A DNA stretch of 17,353 nt from an uncultured Clostridia bacterium (lineage in GTDB: Bacteria > Bacillota > Clostridia > TANB77 > UBA1234): contig CANQLS010000007.1 in assembly GCA_947624765.1 (NCBI GenBank), positions 1-17,353 on the forward strand, written 5' to 3'. The notes under the pieces were generated by a model. It was not told the origin of the DNA and made no database searches. It saw only the letters and a list, made by a program, of their open reading frames with translations. The stretch's first letter is position 1. The number at the start of each line of letters is the position of its first letter. This document shows, piece by piece, positions 7,172 through 14,488 of this stretch. The position numbers and the translations under genes are program-made.

Positions 7172-8932
7172 TCAATTGTTGCTCCGTAATTGAATGGAAC
7201 TTACAATTAAATATCCTAAAAACATCATAGATTGACCAGTATAATAAGGAATAGCCATATTAATAAATATTCCACTTTCAATTACTATAATTAATAATAT
7301 TGGTAAAATAAATGACTTAAAAGTAAATAATAATATTATCATTACCATTAATATGGAAATCCAATTTACTATATTATAATCTTTATTAACAACATTTTTT
7401 ATATCCATTGTAACTGGAATGGTTCCTGTTATTTCATAATTGTCTCCATAATATTTCTGAACAATATTTTCTATTTCATTAACAGCATTAAAAGCAACTT
7501 CGCTTTCTGATGATGTTTTTACATAAATAACAAATCGTGAATAATTTTCAGTTCTAAATTTCTGATAACTATCAATTGGAATAAATGAATCTGGAATTCC
7601 TTCTGCAACCATATTTGCAAGTGATTGAACCTTTTTCACTACTTCTAAATTTTCTAATTCTTCTGCCATATTCTTTTCACTCAAGTAATCTCCAACAGGT
7701 ACTAAAACAATCACAGGATTACTTCTTCCAAACTTTTCAACAATTAATTTTTCATCTTCATATACTTTTGTTCCTTCACCACCTCCAAATGATGCAGCAC
7801 CATAAAGAAACTCATTTTGCTTTTGCGTAACATAAGATGGTATAGTAATTACTAATACTATAGCTATAATAAAATAAGCAAGTTTTCTAGTATGTTTAGC
7901 AAACTTATCAAAGTTAGGTAAAAATGGTTTATGATTAAATTTAGTTACAATAGGATAAAATTTCAATATTAAACATGGCATAAAAAATATAACACTAATT
8001 AAACTCAACACAATTCCTTTTGCGAACACTAATCCCATATCTTTACCAATCGTAAAGCCCATAAATACTAATGCAACAAAGCCAGCAACTGTTGTTAATG
8101 CACTAGAGCAAATAGATGTGCAAGATTTTGTAAGCGTTCTCACCATTGCCTCTTCTAAATTACTCTTATCTTCTTCTTCAAACTGATGTAATACAAAAAC
8201 AGAGTAATCCATCGAAACTGCTAATTGCAATGCAGCAACAATACTATATGTAAGAAAAGATACATGTTTAAAAATAATATTTGTTCCCATATTTAGCAAA
8301 ATAGATGTGCCAATTATTGTTAAAAATAATAATGGTGAAACATATGAATCAGTTGTTAAAATCAATATAACAATAACTATAGGAATCAATATAATCATGA
8401 TTTTTCCTATTTCAGTTTGCACTTTTTCTCTTGATGATTTTGTATCAATTGCGGAACCTATTAAATTACTATCATTTGGAATAATTTTATTAATCTCATC
8501 AATTGCCTTATCTGTTTTTGATGAATATTCGTCCTCTTCAAACATAATTTCAAAAATAGCAGAACCGTCTTTGTAATAATCTTTTAATAAATCTTCAGAA
8601 ATAAATTCAACTGGTCTATAAATATCAACGCTATCATCAAGCCATAAAACTAAGTCAACGCCGTCAATTGCTTCAATTTTATCCTTATACTCTTTTGCTT
8701 CTACAAGTGAAACATTATTAATCATGACTCTTGCAAAGCCTTGCATTGCAAACTCTTCTTTCACAATATTCATGCCCTGCTTAGATTTTTCTGTGTCTGG
8801 TACATATTCTGATAAATCATAATTAATATTTACAAATTGCATTAGCATTAAGCTAACAATAATTAAAATTATAAAAATAACTCCAATCTTATTTCTCTTT
8901 TGCACGATAAATCTTGCAAGCTTTTCTATCAT
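7172..8932 (-). CDS. MMPL/RND family transporter, main N-terminal part (frameshifted gene)
   Basis: MMPL/RND proteins are proton-driven exporters of lipids, drugs or envelope components (family knowledge). Visible are TM1 (about 16-34), an extracytoplasmic domain (35-175), a five-helix block (about 177-340) with the proton-relay motif LQLAVSMDY (Asp242-Tyr243), TM7 (about 350), a second outer domain, and the start of the second helix block. The frame ends at LIVSSIQLRSNN-stop. One extra base near 7186 (C on the minus strand) breaks the expected SIQLGATIDYAIL motif, removing the last helices. ATG 8932 directly abuts the tetR stop codon and is preceded by AAGGA inside tetR, so translation is coupled. 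The break could be real or a sequencing or assembly error; the remainder shows no other decay. Confidence 0.88.
   Translation of the reverse strand: MIEKLARFIVQKRNKIGVIFIILIIVSLMLMQFVNINYDLSEYVPDTEKSKQGMNIVKEEFAMQGFARVMINNVSLVEAKEYKDKIEAIDGVDLVLWLDDSVDIYRPVEFISEDLLKDYYKDGSAIFEIMFEEDEYSSKTDKAIDEINKIIPNDSNLIGSAIDTKSSREKVQTEIGKIMIILIPIVIVILILTTDSYVSPLLFLTIIGTSILLNMGTNIIFKHVSFLTYSIVAALQLAVSMDYSVFVLHQFEEEDKSNLEEAMVRTLTKSCTSICSSALTTVAGFVALVFMGFTIGKDMGLVFAKGIVLSLISVIFFMPCLILKFYPIVTKFNHKPFLPNFDKFAKHTRKLAYFIIAIVLVITIPSYVTQKQNEFLYGAASFGGGEGTKVYEDEKLIVEKFGRSNPVIVLVPVGDYLSEKNMAEELENLEVVKKVQSLANMVAEGIPDSFIPIDSYQKFRTENYSRFVIYVKTSSESEVAFNAVNEIENIVQKYYGDNYEITGTIPVTMDIKNVVNKDYNIVNWISILMVMIILLFTFKSFILPILLIIVIESGIFINMAIPYYTGQSMMFLGYLIVSSIQLRSNN
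7186..7186 (-). other. Frameshift site in MMPL gene
   Basis: On the minus strand the sequence reads CAATTACGGAGCAACAATTG. Dropping the C complementary to base 7186 gives Gln-Leu-Gly-Ala-Thr-Ile and restores one frame through 6865. Dropping one T instead gives Gln-Tyr-Gly-Ala and does the same. No long homopolymer or slippery heptamer is present. Confidence 0.8.
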
Positions 8933-9544
8933 TTACAAATTCCTTTCTTTTTTAATAGTTTCTATTACTTTTAATCCTAAATCTTCTATCATTAATTTTT
9001 GATAAATTTCTAAATTCTTTTTCATCAAGTTTATATCATCTAAATTATTTTTTACAATATAAGTAAAACCTTCAAATTGTGCACGTGCAACCGCTTCACA
9101 CACACTAATATATTCTTCATTATCAATCTTAATACTATTTAAAATTTGAATCATCTTTTTAGTAAACAATTCTAACAAATTTTCTTTAAATGAAATAAAT
9201 TGACTTTCATTCTGAGATTGAAACAAAATTTTTAAAGTATCATTTTTTTCTTTTGCAATCTTAGTAGTAAAAGAAATAATAAGTTCAAACAAATTCCCCA
9301 GCTTGATTTCTTTGTAATCAGATGGAATTTGATTAAAAAAATCTTCGATTTCAACTTCTATCTCCATCAAAATTTCATTTAGCAAATGTTTCTTAGTTAA
9401 AAAATATCGATAAATATTTCCCGTACTAATACCTGCATCTGTTGCAATATCCTTCATAGAAGTATTTTCATATCCATATTTTTTAAATCTCTTCTTTCCC
9501 ATATCTATAATCTTTTGTTTAACATCTTCTTTTAATATTTGCAT
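8933..9544 (-). CDS. TetR/AcrR family transcriptional regulator of the MMPL operon
   Basis: A 203-residue protein with a typical N-terminal TetR helix-turn-helix (about residues 8-55: FKKYGYENTSMKDIA, AGISTGNIYRYF) and an all-helical C-terminal ligand/dimer domain. It is first in the operon tetR-MMPL-exported protein; its TAA abuts the MMPL ATG. Two near-identical 24-bp palindromic sites flank its own promoter, strongly suggesting autorepression and control of the transporter. The inducing ligand cannot be read from the sequence. The Lys-rich C-terminus (ETIKKERNL) contains the ribosome binding site of the next gene. Confidence 0.92.
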   Translation of the reverse strand: MQILKEDVKQKIIDMGKKRFKKYGYENTSMKDIATDAGISTGNIYRYFLTKKHLLNEILMEIEVEIEDFFNQIPSDYKEIKLGNLFELIISFTTKIAKEKNDTLKILFQSQNESQFISFKENLLELFTKKMIQILNSIKIDNEEYISVCEAVARAQFEGFTYIVKNNLDDINLMKKNLEIYQKLMIEDLGLKVIETIKKERNL

Positions 9545-9559
9545 ATTTATCGCCCTTTC

Positions 9560-9583
9560 AAAAATGAATGTTAATTCACTATT
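9560..9583. promoter_or_regulatory. TetR-type operator, proximal copy
   Basis: Palindromic core TGAATGTTAATTCA at 9565-9578 inside a 24-bp block. This block matches the reverse complement of 9615-9638 except in the four centre bases (GTTA versus TGCA). It lies just downstream of the tetR -10 box. Confidence 0.7.
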
Positions 9584-9587
9584 AAAT

Positions 9588-9616
9588 ATAGTATACCCGT
9601 TTTAATATTTTGTCAA
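9588..9616 (-). promoter_or_regulatory. Promoter of the tetR-MMPL operon
   Basis: Minus-strand TTGACA (9616-9611). The -10 is either TATACT (9595-9590, 15-bp spacer) or TACTAT (9593-9588, 17-bp spacer). The two operator copies lie on each side, the distal one touching the -35 box. Confidence 0.65.
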
Positions 9617-9638
9617 TAGTGAATTGCAATTCATTTTT
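9615..9638. promoter_or_regulatory. TetR-type operator, distal copy
   Basis: A perfect 14-bp palindrome TGAATTGCAATTCA (9620-9633) in a 24-bp block repeated in inverted orientation at 9560-9583. It abuts the minus-strand -35 box. It lies about 55 bp upstream of the asnS -35, so a strong effect on asnS is not expected. Confidence 0.72.
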
Positions 9639-9690
9639 AAAATATACGCAACAAATAAGTATGTAAATTTTTTTCTTCATTCGATTTTCA

Positions 9691-9719
9691 TTGAATTTTA
9701 AAAGGTTTTGTTGTATAAT
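9691..9719 (+). promoter_or_regulatory. Promoter of asnS
   Basis: TTGAAT (9691-9696) and TATAAT (9714-9719) with a 17-bp spacer. The leader is short (about 25 nt), so there is no room for a T-box. The ribosome binding site AGGAGGTG lies at 9737-9744. Confidence 0.75.
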
Positions 9720-9751
9720 TTTCCCATACTAATTTTAGGAGGTGTGTAGGC

Positions 9752-11134
9752 ATGGAAAAATTTACAATAAAAGATTTATATAAAGATACAGAAACATTTG
9801 CAGATAAAGAAATTTCACTTGCCGGTTGGGTTAGAACCAATAGAAATTCTAAAACATTTGGATTCATTGAATTAAATGACGGTTCATTTTTCAAAAATGT
9901 ACAAGTAGTTTACGATACTACACTTTCGAATTTCAATGATTTAGTAAAACTTACAATAAGTTCATCTATTCATGTAACTGGTGTTTTAGTAAAAACGCCA
10001 GAAGCAAAACAACCATTTGAGGTAAGGGCTACAAATGTTACTATTGAATGTCTTTCTCCAAACGATTATCCATTACAGAAAAAAGGACATACAGTAGAAT
10101 TTCTAAGAGAACAAGCTTATCTAAGGCCAAGGACAAATTTATTTAGTGCCGTATTTAGAATTAGAAGTGCTGCAGCAATTGCTATTCATAACTATTTTCA
10201 ATCGAAAGGATACGTATATTTTCATGCTCCACTTATCACTGCTAATGATGGTGAAGGTGCTGGTGAAATGTTTCAAGTAACTACACTTGATTTAGATAAA
10301 GTTGCTTCTAGTGGAAAAGTAGATTATGATAAAGATTTCTTTGGAAAACATGTTGGACTTACAGTAACAGGTCAATTAGAAGGCGAAGCTTTTGCTATGG
10401 CATATGGTAAAATTTATACTTTTGGTCCTTCTTTCCGTGCCGAAAACTCTAACACTAAAACACATGCATCTGAATTTTGGATGATTGAACCTGAAATTGC
10501 ATTTTGCGATTTGGACGAGCTTATGGATATTGAAGAGGATATGTTAAAATATATTGTTAAAGATGTATTAGAGAGATGTCCAGAAGAAATGGAATTTTTA
10601 AATAAATTTATAGCACCTAATTTAATCGAAAAATTGCAAAAATTATTAACAAGCAAATTCACTCGTATTACACATGAAGATGTTATTACAATTTTAAAAG
10701 ATGCAAAAGTAGATTGGGAATTTAAACCAGAGTATGGTGAAGATATTGCAAAGGAACATGAAAAATATATTACAGAATATTTTAATGGACCAGTTTTCAT
10801 TACGAATTGGCCAAAGGATATTAAAGCATTTTATATGAAACAAAATGCAGATGGCAAAACAGTTGCAGCTGTTGATTTAGAAGTACCTGGTGCTGGTGAA
10901 TTAATGGGTGGAAGTCAAAGAGAAGAAAACTACGATAAATTACTAAATCGTATGCATGAATTAGGTATGAAAACTTCAGAATTAGATTGGTATTTAAATC
11001 TTAGAAAATATGGAAGTTGCGTACATTCAGGTTTTGGTATGGGATTTGAAAGATTATTAATTTATCTAACTGGCGTAGAAAATATACGAGATGTAATACC
11101 ATTCCCTAGAACACCTGGAAATTGCGAATTTTAA
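9752..11134 (+). CDS. asnS: Asparaginyl-tRNA synthetase
   Basis: Charges tRNA-Asn with asparagine (class IIb synthetase, cytoplasm). The 460 residues match the family's usual length. An N-terminal anticodon-binding OB fold (about 1-100, SLAGWVRTNRNSKTFGFIEL) precedes the class II catalytic domain. Motif 2 is FRAE (228-231) with the following THASEFWMIEPE, and motif 3 is GFGMGFERLLIYLTG near the C-terminus. The THASEFWMIEPE segment and closing DVIPFPRTPGNCEF tail favour AsnRS over AspRS. ATG 9752 has an ideal AGGAGGTG site 7 nt upstream. It is a single-gene transcript with its own promoter and terminator, between the divergent tetR operon and the convergent spoIIQ. Confidence 0.97.
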   Translation: MEKFTIKDLYKDTETFADKEISLAGWVRTNRNSKTFGFIELNDGSFFKNVQVVYDTTLSNFNDLVKLTISSSIHVTGVLVKTPEAKQPFEVRATNVTIECLSPNDYPLQKKGHTVEFLREQAYLRPRTNLFSAVFRIRSAAAIAIHNYFQSKGYVYFHAPLITANDGEGAGEMFQVTTLDLDKVASSGKVDYDKDFFGKHVGLTVTGQLEGEAFAMAYGKIYTFGPSFRAENSNTKTHASEFWMIEPEIAFCDLDELMDIEEDMLKYIVKDVLERCPEEMEFLNKFIAPNLIEKLQKLLTSKFTRITHEDVITILKDAKVDWEFKPEYGEDIAKEHEKYITEYFNGPVFITNWPKDIKAFYMKQNADGKTVAAVDLEVPGAGELMGGSQREENYDKLLNRMHELGMKTSELDWYLNLRKYGSCVHSGFGMGFERLLIYLTGVENIRDVIPFPRTPGNCEF

Positions 11135-11159
11135 AATCAAATTAAAAAATTTATATTTT

Positions 11160-11218
11160 AAAAAAATCTTAGTGAAGAATGAATAGTAAAACTACTTATT
11201 CTTTGCTAAGATTTTTTT
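11160..11218. terminator. Bidirectional terminator between asnS and spoIIQ
   Basis: A 13-bp outer stem (11160-11172 with 11206-11218, AAAAAAATCTTAG / CTAAGATTTTTTT) encloses an imperfect inner stem with a 3-base loop at 11188-11190. There are T runs on both strands at the stem ends, so it can serve both convergent genes. Confidence 0.88.
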
Positions 11219-11225
11219 AATGCAA

Positions 11226-11978
11226 CTATTTCTTTACGGTAGAAAAGTCTATAGCCTCACCATCTTTTTGAATTTCAAAATGAATATGCGATCCTTCTTC
11301 TACTTCAAATCCATAGCCAGCCCCAACACCTGATATAATTTCACCTTTTTTTACTTCTTGACCTACTTGTACTAAATCTAACGTTGAAAGATTAGCATAA
11401 ATAGTTTTGTAACCATCATCATGTTCTATCATAATAGTATTGCCATATCGTGGATCTACCTTTTTATCTTTAATTTTTCCGTCAGCACTTGCTTTAATTG
11501 GTTCTGCCTCTTCCCCTTTAATATCAATGCCATCATGCGTAGTCCATTCCTCCAACGTATTTGAATATACTAGTTTATCTTTAGCATATTCTAAAATAAT
11601 TTCTCCATCTAGTGGCATATCAAATGTAATTTCTTTTTTTATAGGAATAGTTGAAACCTCAACCGTATTAACTTCCTCCTCTTTCTTCGTTACAACTGGT
11701 TCTGGCTTTACTTCTTCTTTCTTTTCTTCTTTAGGCTCATCTTCTTCAGATTTATGAATTGCCTCTGGATTTAATCGAATAGAAGATTCGTCTTTTTGAT
11801 AAGCATATTCATCAATAATAACAGGATCTTTTTTTACCAATTCGTTTGATGGTTTTTCTTGATAAGTTAATACAGTAATAACAAACGAGGCCACTCCTAG
11901 TGCGAGCGCTCCACTACCAATATAAATATATTTTTTGTATTTTTGAAACCAAGTTAGTCGTTGCACTCTTCTTCTCAT
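11226..11978 (-). CDS. spoIIQ: SpoIIQ-like M23/LytM-domain sporulation protein
   Basis: A forespore membrane protein of the engulfment channel (SpoIIQ-SpoIIIAH) in spore formers, called from its domain layout and its place after spoIID. In 250 residues there are a short basic N-terminus, one membrane span (about 17-37), an acidic Lys/Glu/Pro-rich linker (about 75-105), and an M23/LytM domain (about 118-245). The metal ligands HDGID (His148, Asp152) and HIH (231-233) are present, unlike B. subtilis SpoIIQ, which lacks the first His. The second catalytic His of active M23 enzymes (in YxH) is replaced by Asn196 (YANLS), so hydrolase activity is doubtful. ATG 11978 follows AAAGGA at a rather long distance. 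A sigma-F-like promoter lies just above. A generic M23 peptidase is the alternative. Confidence 0.82.
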   Translation of the reverse strand: MRRRVQRLTWFQKYKKYIYIGSGALALGVASFVITVLTYQEKPSNELVKKDPVIIDEYAYQKDESSIRLNPEAIHKSEEDEPKEEKKEEVKPEPVVTKKEEEVNTVEVSTIPIKKEITFDMPLDGEIILEYAKDKLVYSNTLEEWTTHDGIDIKGEEAEPIKASADGKIKDKKVDPRYGNTIMIEHDDGYKTIYANLSTLDLVQVGQEVKKGEIISGVGAGYGFEVEEGSHIHFEIQKDGEAIDFSTVKK

Positions 11979-12041
11979 TTTTATATCATTCCTTTCTAAT
12001 ATTTTTCGAGCTTTTCATACCACTATTCGTAAGTATAGTGA

Positions 12042-12070
12042 TATTATTGCCAATATTAGAAAATTTATAC
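12042..12070 (-). promoter_or_regulatory. Candidate sigma-F/G-type promoter of spoIIQ
   Basis: Minus-strand GTATA (12070-12066) and GGCAATAATA (12051-12042), 14 bp apart. The -10 fits the forespore sigma consensus GGnnAnAnTR at every fixed position; the spacer is 1 bp shorter than usual. B. subtilis spoIIQ is sigma-F dependent, so the context fits. Confidence 0.5.
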
Positions 12071-12075
12071 AAATA

Positions 12076-13002
12076 CTATTTTGTTTTTTCTAACTCTACA
12101 CCTGTGTAATAATGACAAATTATTTCTTGATAGGTACTTCCGTTTAAGGCCATTTGATTAGCTCCTTCTTGACTCATGCCTACTCCATGCCCATAACCTA
12201 TAGTTTCAAAAGTGATATTATCACCATCTATTTTAATATCAAAATGCGTAGAACGTAAACCTAATAAACTTCTAACATCTGTAGCCAGTAATGTTAAATT
12301 ACCTATTTTCACGTGATAAGCACGTTCACTTATAGTATGATCTATAATAGCAATATTATTAATTTCTTCGTTATAATTTTGATATTTTTCTTTTAAAATC
12401 TTTTTTAATTCCTCTTTTGAAAATGTCTTACTATCCTGAAAAGCATAACTTTCATTACCTTCCACGCTTTTTAAATATGGTATTGCCTCTTGCCCCCATA
12501 TATACCTAGCATCTTCAGTTTTTCCACCACTATGTGCATGAAAAAAAGCATTTATAATATTTCCTTGATATGTTATTATTTCTCCGCTTGTTTCTTCTAC
12601 TGCAGATTCAATTTTGTTCCATTTATCCTGCTCCTCTGCATCTTCCCAAACTGGAAAAGCATATTCTTTAGATAAATATGCTTGACAGTGATTAATATCA
12701 TTGCACATATCTGCTCCTTCATGAGAATTAGGAGCATTTTTTAATTTATATAATGTATAAGTTCTTGCCACTACAGCTTGTGCTTTTAAGGCTTCCATTT
12801 CGTACGAAGCAGGAACTTCTCCAATTAACACTCCTTTTATATAATCTTCAAAATTCATTTCTACAATTTCATTTGTTTCTGTTAAAAGGAGTTTGATTTT
12901 ATCAACATACTCTACAATTTCTGGTGTTTTTCTAATAAAACAATTAGGTATCAAAAAACAAAACAGCATATAACAAATAATAAAAATAATCCATTTTTTC
13001 AT
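12076..13002 (-). CDS. spoIID: Stage II sporulation protein D (peptidoglycan lytic transglycosylase)
   Basis: SpoIID cuts glycan strands during engulfment, working with SpoIIM and SpoIIP in the mother cell (family knowledge). The 308-residue protein has an N-terminal membrane anchor (about 3-22). GEVPASYEMEALKAQAVVART holds the presumed catalytic Glu62. CNDINHC (Cys100, His105, Cys106) matches the zinc-binding loop, HSGG (157-160) and the GYGHGVGMSQ motif near the C-terminus are also present. The length is somewhat below the B. subtilis protein. It lies upstream of spoIIQ on the same strand with a gap of about 97 bp. Its AGGGGG ribosome binding site (13015-13010, 7 nt before ATG) is the 3' arm of the upstream rplT-operon terminator, and a sigma-E-like -10 lies in the terminator loop. 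Confidence 0.95.
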   Translation of the reverse strand: MKKWIIFIICYMLFCFLIPNCFIRKTPEIVEYVDKIKLLLTETNEIVEMNFEDYIKGVLIGEVPASYEMEALKAQAVVARTYTLYKLKNAPNSHEGADMCNDINHCQAYLSKEYAFPVWEDAEEQDKWNKIESAVEETSGEIITYQGNIINAFFHAHSGGKTEDARYIWGQEAIPYLKSVEGNESYAFQDSKTFSKEELKKILKEKYQNYNEEINNIAIIDHTISERAYHVKIGNLTLLATDVRSLLGLRSTHFDIKIDGDNITFETIGYGHGVGMSQEGANQMALNGSTYQEIICHYYTGVELEKTK

Positions 13003-13004
13003 AC

Positions 13005-13047
13005 AAAAACCCCCTGTCCGTCATTTCATTTTATGAGGACAAGGGGG
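13005..13047 (-). terminator. Terminator of infC-rpmI-rplT operon, overlapping the spoIID start region
   Basis: A 10-bp GC-rich stem with one bulged base (13047-13037 with 13019-13010) and a 17-base loop, followed on the minus strand by TTTTT (13009-13005). It lies 26 bp after the rplT stop codon. The 3' arm doubles as the spoIID ribosome binding site. Confidence 0.85.
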
Positions 13048-13057
13048 GTTATAGAAC
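13028..13057 (-). promoter_or_regulatory. Candidate sigma-E-type promoter of spoIID inside the terminator
   Basis: Minus-strand CATAAAAT (13035-13028) matches 7 of 8 bases of the sigma-E -10 consensus CATACAAT. Fourteen bp upstream is GTTCTATA (13057-13050), a weaker -35 match. A start near 13021 would leave out the terminator's 5' arm. Confidence 0.4.
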
Positions 13058-13072
13058 TACTATTTATTAGCC

Positions 13073-13423
13073 TTATTTACCTACTGCAACTTTAACTAAT
13101 TCGCTGAAAGCTTTTTCATCATTTACTGCCATTTCAGCTAACATCTTTCTATTAATATTAACTTCAGCTTTCTTCAAACCATTTATTAAAGAACTATAAT
13201 TTGTTCCATTTGCTCTTGCAGCAGCATTAATTCTTGCAATCCATAATTTTCTAAAATCTCTTTTCTTTAATTTTCTACCAACATATGCATATTGGCCAGA
13301 TTTCATAACGGCTTGTTTTGCCATTCTAAATCTAATGCTTTTAGCTCCATAATAGCCTTTTGCCATTTTCAAAACTTTTTTATGTTTTTTTCTTGTTATT
13401 TTTGCAGTCTTTACTCTTGCCAT
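13073..13423 (-). CDS. rplT: 50S ribosomal protein L20
   Basis: A 116-residue, very basic L20 with the family's [20 protein letters not shown] start and [20 protein letters not shown] block. It binds 23S rRNA early in 50S assembly and in Bacillota represses its own operon through the infC leader (family knowledge). Last gene of infC-rpmI-rplT, 26 bp after rpmI, with an AAGGAG site. A strong terminator follows. Confidence 0.98.
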   Translation of the reverse strand: MARVKTAKITRKKHKKVLKMAKGYYGAKSIRFRMAKQAVMKSGQYAYVGRKLKKRDFRKLWIARINAAARANGTNYSSLINGLKKAEVNINRKMLAEMAVNDEKAFSELVKVAVGK

Positions 13424-13449
13424 TTTTCATTCTCCTTTCTTAAACCCTA

Positions 13450-13650
13450 TTAGTTTCCATATGGTAACATTTTCTTAACAGTTGTTTCCATTGTTTTATC
13501 TACTGTTGTTGGCTTTCTAAGTCTTGCCTTTCTCTTACTTGTTTTAACATTAAGTAAATGTCTTTTATTCATTCTGTTTCTCTTAATTTTTCCTGTAGCT
13601 GTAAATTTAACTCTTTTTGCCGTTGCTCTGTGTGTTTTCATTTTAGGCAT
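13450..13650 (-). CDS. rpmI: 50S ribosomal protein L35
   Basis: A 66-residue basic protein with the L35 pattern: [20 protein letters not shown] at the start, then [13 protein letters not shown] and the RKARLRKP segment. A structural 50S protein. Middle gene of the operon, 20 bp after infC, with an AAGGGAG site before ATG 13650. Normal family length. Confidence 0.98.
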   Translation of the reverse strand: MPKMKTHRATAKRVKFTATGKIKRNRMNKRHLLNVKTSKRKARLRKPTTVDKTMETTVKKMLPYGN

Positions 13651-13670
13651 ATTAAAAACTCCCTTCTTTT

Positions 13671-14183
13671 TTAACTATTTTTTGGATTAATTAGCAGAAT
13701 CATACTTTTTCCTTCTAATTTTGGCTCTTTATCGATGGTTCCAACATCTGCTAAAGCTTCTGCAAATTTATTTAAGACATTAACGCCAAATGAAGTATTA
13801 TTTAGCTCTCTGCCTTTAAACTTAATAGTAGCTTTTACTTTATCGCCATCCTCCAAGAATTTTCTTGCATTTTTAGCCTTAAATTCAAAATCATGTGTAT
13901 CAATAGTAGATGACAAACGAATTTCTTTCACATCTACCACTTTTTGTTTCTTCTTGGCTTCTTTTTCTTTTCTGGCTTGTTCATATTTATATTTTCCATA
14001 ATTCATTAATCTGCAAACAGTAGGTTCTGCACCAGGTGCAACTTCTACTAAATCTAGCTCTTTCTCTTCTGCGATTTTTAATGCATTATCTAATTTCATA
14101 ACACCAAGTTGTTCGCCATTCTCACCAATTAGTTTTACTTCTTTTGCACTGATTTCTTCATTAATTCTCAATTCTTGCTTAAT
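13671..14183 (-). CDS. infC: Translation initiation factor IF-3, AUU start codon
   Basis: IF-3 keeps 30S subunits free and checks start-codon/initiator tRNA pairing. About 170 residues: N-domain ([40 protein letters not shown]), a Lys-rich linker ([10 protein letters not shown]), and C-domain ([24 protein letters not shown]). There is no ATG in a fitting place. GGAGGGG (14196-14190) lies 6 nt before an ATT codon at 14183, giving (M)[14 protein letters not shown] further up (14198) overlaps the ribosome binding site itself and is unlikely. AUU starts are the known basis of infC self-control in several bacteria. First gene of the operon, behind a structured leader. Confidence 0.95.
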   Translation of the reverse strand: MKQELRINEEISAKEVKLIGENGEQLGVMKLDNALKIAEEKELDLVEVAPGAEPTVCRLMNYGKYKYEQARKEKEAKKKQKVVDVKEIRLSSTIDTHDFEFKAKNARKFLEDGDKVKATIKFKGRELNNTSFGVNVLNKFAEALADVGTIDKEPKLEGKSMILLINPKNS

Positions 14184-14201
14184 AGAAATCCCCTCCAAAC
14201 T

Positions 14202-14320
14202 AAAAAAAACTTGAGCAAGCTCAAGTCATTCCACAAAATACAAATATTATAAAATAATGTATTAACTAACCATACGCATCATAATGGTATGGTGAGAAGT
14301 GGATGACTTCTTCTTGAACT
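14202..14320 (-). ncRNA. infC leader (L20-leader type) with transcription attenuator
   Basis: In order along the minus strand there are a possible antiterminator arm GTTCAAG (14319-14313), hairpin GAAGT/ACTTC (14310-14296), hairpin ACCATAC/GTATGGT (14293-14269), and a terminator ACTTGAG/CTCAAGT (14226-14209) followed by eight T's (14209-14202). GTTCAAG can pair with the terminator's 5' arm CTTGAGC (14225-14219), and AAGTCA with TGACTT. The terminator sits directly above the infC ribosome binding site. Known relatives are L20-controlled leaders; the family match is by position and layout, not by covariance search. Confidence 0.7.
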
Positions 14321-14326
14321 TTTAAT

Positions 14327-14355
14327 AGTATAGTACCATTTTTTCGTTTTGTCAA
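14327..14355 (-). promoter_or_regulatory. Promoter of infC-rpmI-rplT
   Basis: Minus-strand TTGACA (14355-14350) and TATACT (14332-14327), 17-bp spacer. A second TTGACA lies a few bases further upstream. The divergent rplM promoter starts about 20 bp away. Confidence 0.78.
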
Positions 14356-14373
14356 TAAAATTTGTCAAAATTG

Positions 14374-14402
14374 TTGACTTTTTTCCATAATTATATTAGA
14401 AT
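14374..14402 (+). promoter_or_regulatory. Promoter of rplM-rpsI
   Basis: TTGACT (14374-14379) and TAGAAT (14397-14402) with a 17-bp spacer, back to back with the infC promoter. Confidence 0.7.
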
Positions 14403-14404
14403 AA

Positions 14405-14460
14405 TGAAGCATGATATTAAAGCTAACCCGGAAGGTTTTAATATCAATACAGAGAAATAT
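14405..14460 (+). ncRNA. L13 leader-type structured 5' UTR of rplM
   Basis: A hairpin with a 9-bp outer stem GATATTAAA (14413-14421) and TTTAATATC (14437-14445), an internal loop and an inner ACC/GGT stem closing CGGAA. It lies between the rplM promoter and ribosome binding site GGAGG (14472-14476). Position and shape fit the Bacillota L13 leader, thought to bind L13 for self-control. Confidence 0.6.
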
Positions 14461-14488
14461 ATATTGAAATGGAGGTTTAAGTATTACC

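Noticed and set aside
9720..9751. T-box or other amino-acid-sensing leader for asnS
   Set aside because: The predicted start leaves only about 25 nt before the ATG, and no T-box sequence is present.
12021..12040. CACTAT/ATAGTG inverted repeat as a spoIID terminator
   Set aside because: Only 6 bp, AT-rich and without a T run on the minus strand. It could be a regulator site but nothing more supports it.
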